Shown here piece after piece: positions 6,139 to 6,711 of a stretch of 6,711 nt of DNA. The translations under genes and the position numbers were made by a program. Positions within the stretch are counted from its first letter, which is position 1, and each line of letters opens with the position of its first letter. Below the pieces are notes generated by a model. It ran no database searches. It was not told the DNA's origin and saw nothing but the letters and a program-made list of their open reading frames with translations. The DNA comes from an uncultured Ruminococcus sp. (GTDB lineage Bacteria > Bacillota_A > Clostridia > Oscillospirales > Ruminococcaceae), in NCBI GenBank assembly GCA_946629405.1, contig CAMOXW010000237.1:1-6711 (forward strand), in the 5' to 3' direction.

Positions 6139-6383
6139 GTGAATTTCCTTGGTAAAGAAATAGAAAATAGACCATCTTTCCACACACAAATTGACATATT
6201 GTTGAAAACTGTGTTGAAACACCTTAAAAAGTCGGTGGACGGACTTGTTTTTACCGCAAATACCGTGTATGAAAATGTTGAAACAGGTCAGTGGATAAGT
6301 TTTTTTACCCTGAAAACCAAATAATTCAACTATACGGGCTGCTTTGTGAGCCGGACTGTTAAAATCGGACAAAGTGTTGAAAT
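6124..6383. other. oriC: Origin half: DnaA-box-like array between dnaA and rpmH
   Basis: Mostly tandem sites in one orientation: CGTTGAAAA 6124-6132, TGTTGAAAA 6200-6208, TGTTGAAAC 6212-6220, TGTTGAAAC 6276-6284, AGTGGATAA 6290-6298 (eight of nine to the textbook TGTGGATAA), TGTTAAAAT 6357-6365 and TGTTGAAAT 6375-6383. CTTTCCACA at 6176-6184 is the opposite orientation. The region 6036-6592 has no supportable gene; apart from these sites it carries the dnaA promoter on the left and the rpmH promoter and leader on the right, and is strongly AT-rich near 6091-6115. The dnaA/rpmH divergence is the usual place for a Firmicute origin, which supports the reading. Confidence 0.78.
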
Positions 6384-6460
6384 TTCAAGTGTTAAGGTTC
6401 AGAATATATTGTCAAAAAGACAGAAAATCATCTCCCCGATAAAAAAATTTCGGGAATTGC

Positions 6461-6489
6461 TTGACAGAAAGGGCTTTTTAATATATAAT
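6461..6489 (+). promoter_or_regulatory. Consensus sigma-A promoter for rpmH
   Basis: TTGACA (6461-6466) and TATAAT (6484-6489) are both exact consensus hexamers with a 17-bp spacer. The predicted start is about 6496, giving a leader of roughly 97 bases. A near-perfect promoter fits a ribosomal-protein gene needing high expression. Confidence 0.92.
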
Positions 6490-6502
6490 GATTTAGTGTA
6501 AT

Positions 6503-6559
6503 GCAGGGCGAAGTGTCCCTGCGCGTAAATCGCGTCAGTCAGAGCGGTTTTTACGCTCT
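6503..6559 (+). promoter_or_regulatory. Structured 5' leader of rpmH with alternative stems
   Basis: Stem 1 is GCAGGG (6503-6508) with CCCTGC (6517-6522). Downstream, two pairings compete for the same bases: GCGTAAA (6523-6529) with TTTACGC (6550-6556), or AGAGCG (6541-6546) with CGCTCT (6554-6559). No T-run follows, so this is not an intrinsic terminator. The leader could be a control element or simply mRNA-stabilising structure; I do not match it to a named leader family. Confidence 0.45.
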
Positions 6560-6592
6560 TATATACAATTGGCAGAGAGGAGGACACTGAAT

Positions 6593-6711
6593 ATGAAAAG
6601 AACATATCAGCCTAAGAAGCTCCACAGAAAGAAGGAGCACGGCTTCATGAAGAGAATGGCTACTAAGAACGGCAGAAAGGTTTTAGCTCGTAGAAGATCT
6701 AAGGGCAGAGC
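6593..6711 (+). CDS. rpmH: 50S ribosomal protein L34 (3' end outside window)
   Basis: L34 is a small, very basic protein of the large ribosomal subunit. Thirty-nine complete codons are visible from ATG 6593; the family is about 44 residues, so only a few are missing. Seen: [18 protein letters not shown] (1-18), [16 protein letters not shown] (20-35) and the start of the usual KGR tail. GGAGGA (6579-6584) lies eight bases upstream of the ATG. The gene diverges from dnaA, as in most Firmicutes, where rnpA normally follows; that part is beyond the window. It is too short and truncated to stand out as an open frame, but the sequence match to the family is unmistakable. Confidence 0.97.
   Translation, partial: MKRTYQPKKLHRKKEHGFMKRMATKNGRKVLARRRSKGR

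Noticed and set aside
6022..6372. Minus-strand frame across the dnaA upstream region
   Set aside because: It covers the dnaA promoter, start and box array, and its peptide has no recognisable family character.
6435..6454. CCCGA/TCGGG stem upstream of the rpmH promoter as a terminator
   Set aside because: Only five pairs, and the A/T run is in the loop rather than after the stem.

Overview
The window is the chromosomal replication-origin neighbourhood of a low- to mid-GC Firmicute. Protein style and gene order point to a clostridial lineage, most likely Ruminococcus or a close Oscillospiraceae relative. That assignment is inference from the look of the proteins; no search was run. The order dnaA-dnaN-yaaA(S4)-recF-remB-gyrB on the minus strand, with rpmH diverging on the plus strand, is the classical oriC block of Firmicutes.

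Layout from left to right. Positions 1-812 hold the N-terminal 270 codons of gyrB (minus; its 3' end lies outside the window). Positions 816-1346 hold a REP-associated (RAYT, Y1/HUH) transposase gene. It is broken by one in-frame TAA and carries two nearly identical, oppositely oriented GC-rich palindromes inside its reading frame. remB (1348-1608), recF (1586-2734) and the S4-domain gene yaaA (2731-2943) follow as a tightly packed or overlapping set. A 132-bp gap with a long imperfect hairpin separates yaaA from dnaN (3076-4182). A 482-bp intergenic region (4183-4664) with many DnaA-box-like 9-mers lies between dnaN and dnaA (4665-6035). A second AT-rich intergenic region (6036-6592) holds the dnaA promoter, another row of DnaA-box-like sites, and a consensus promoter with a structured leader for rpmH (6593 to the window end, partial).

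How it works together. DnaA opens the origin at the two box clusters flanking its own gene. DnaN is the sliding clamp, RecF acts in gap repair and fork restart, and GyrB relieves supercoiling. RemB is a small DUF370 regulator, YaaA a small S4 RNA-binding-type protein, and L34 starts the usual rpmH-rnpA side of the origin. Transcription diverges from the dnaA-rpmH gap, as expected if replication starts there.

I see no undescribed multi-gene system. The core genes are ordinary. The points worth a second look are the transposase remnant fitted between remB and gyrB with its embedded palindromes, a local DnaA-box consensus of TGTTGAAA(N) rather than the textbook TGTGGATAA, a box inside the dnaA promoter spacer, an unassigned plus-strand terminator-like hairpin between dnaA and dnaN, and alternative stems in the rpmH leader.
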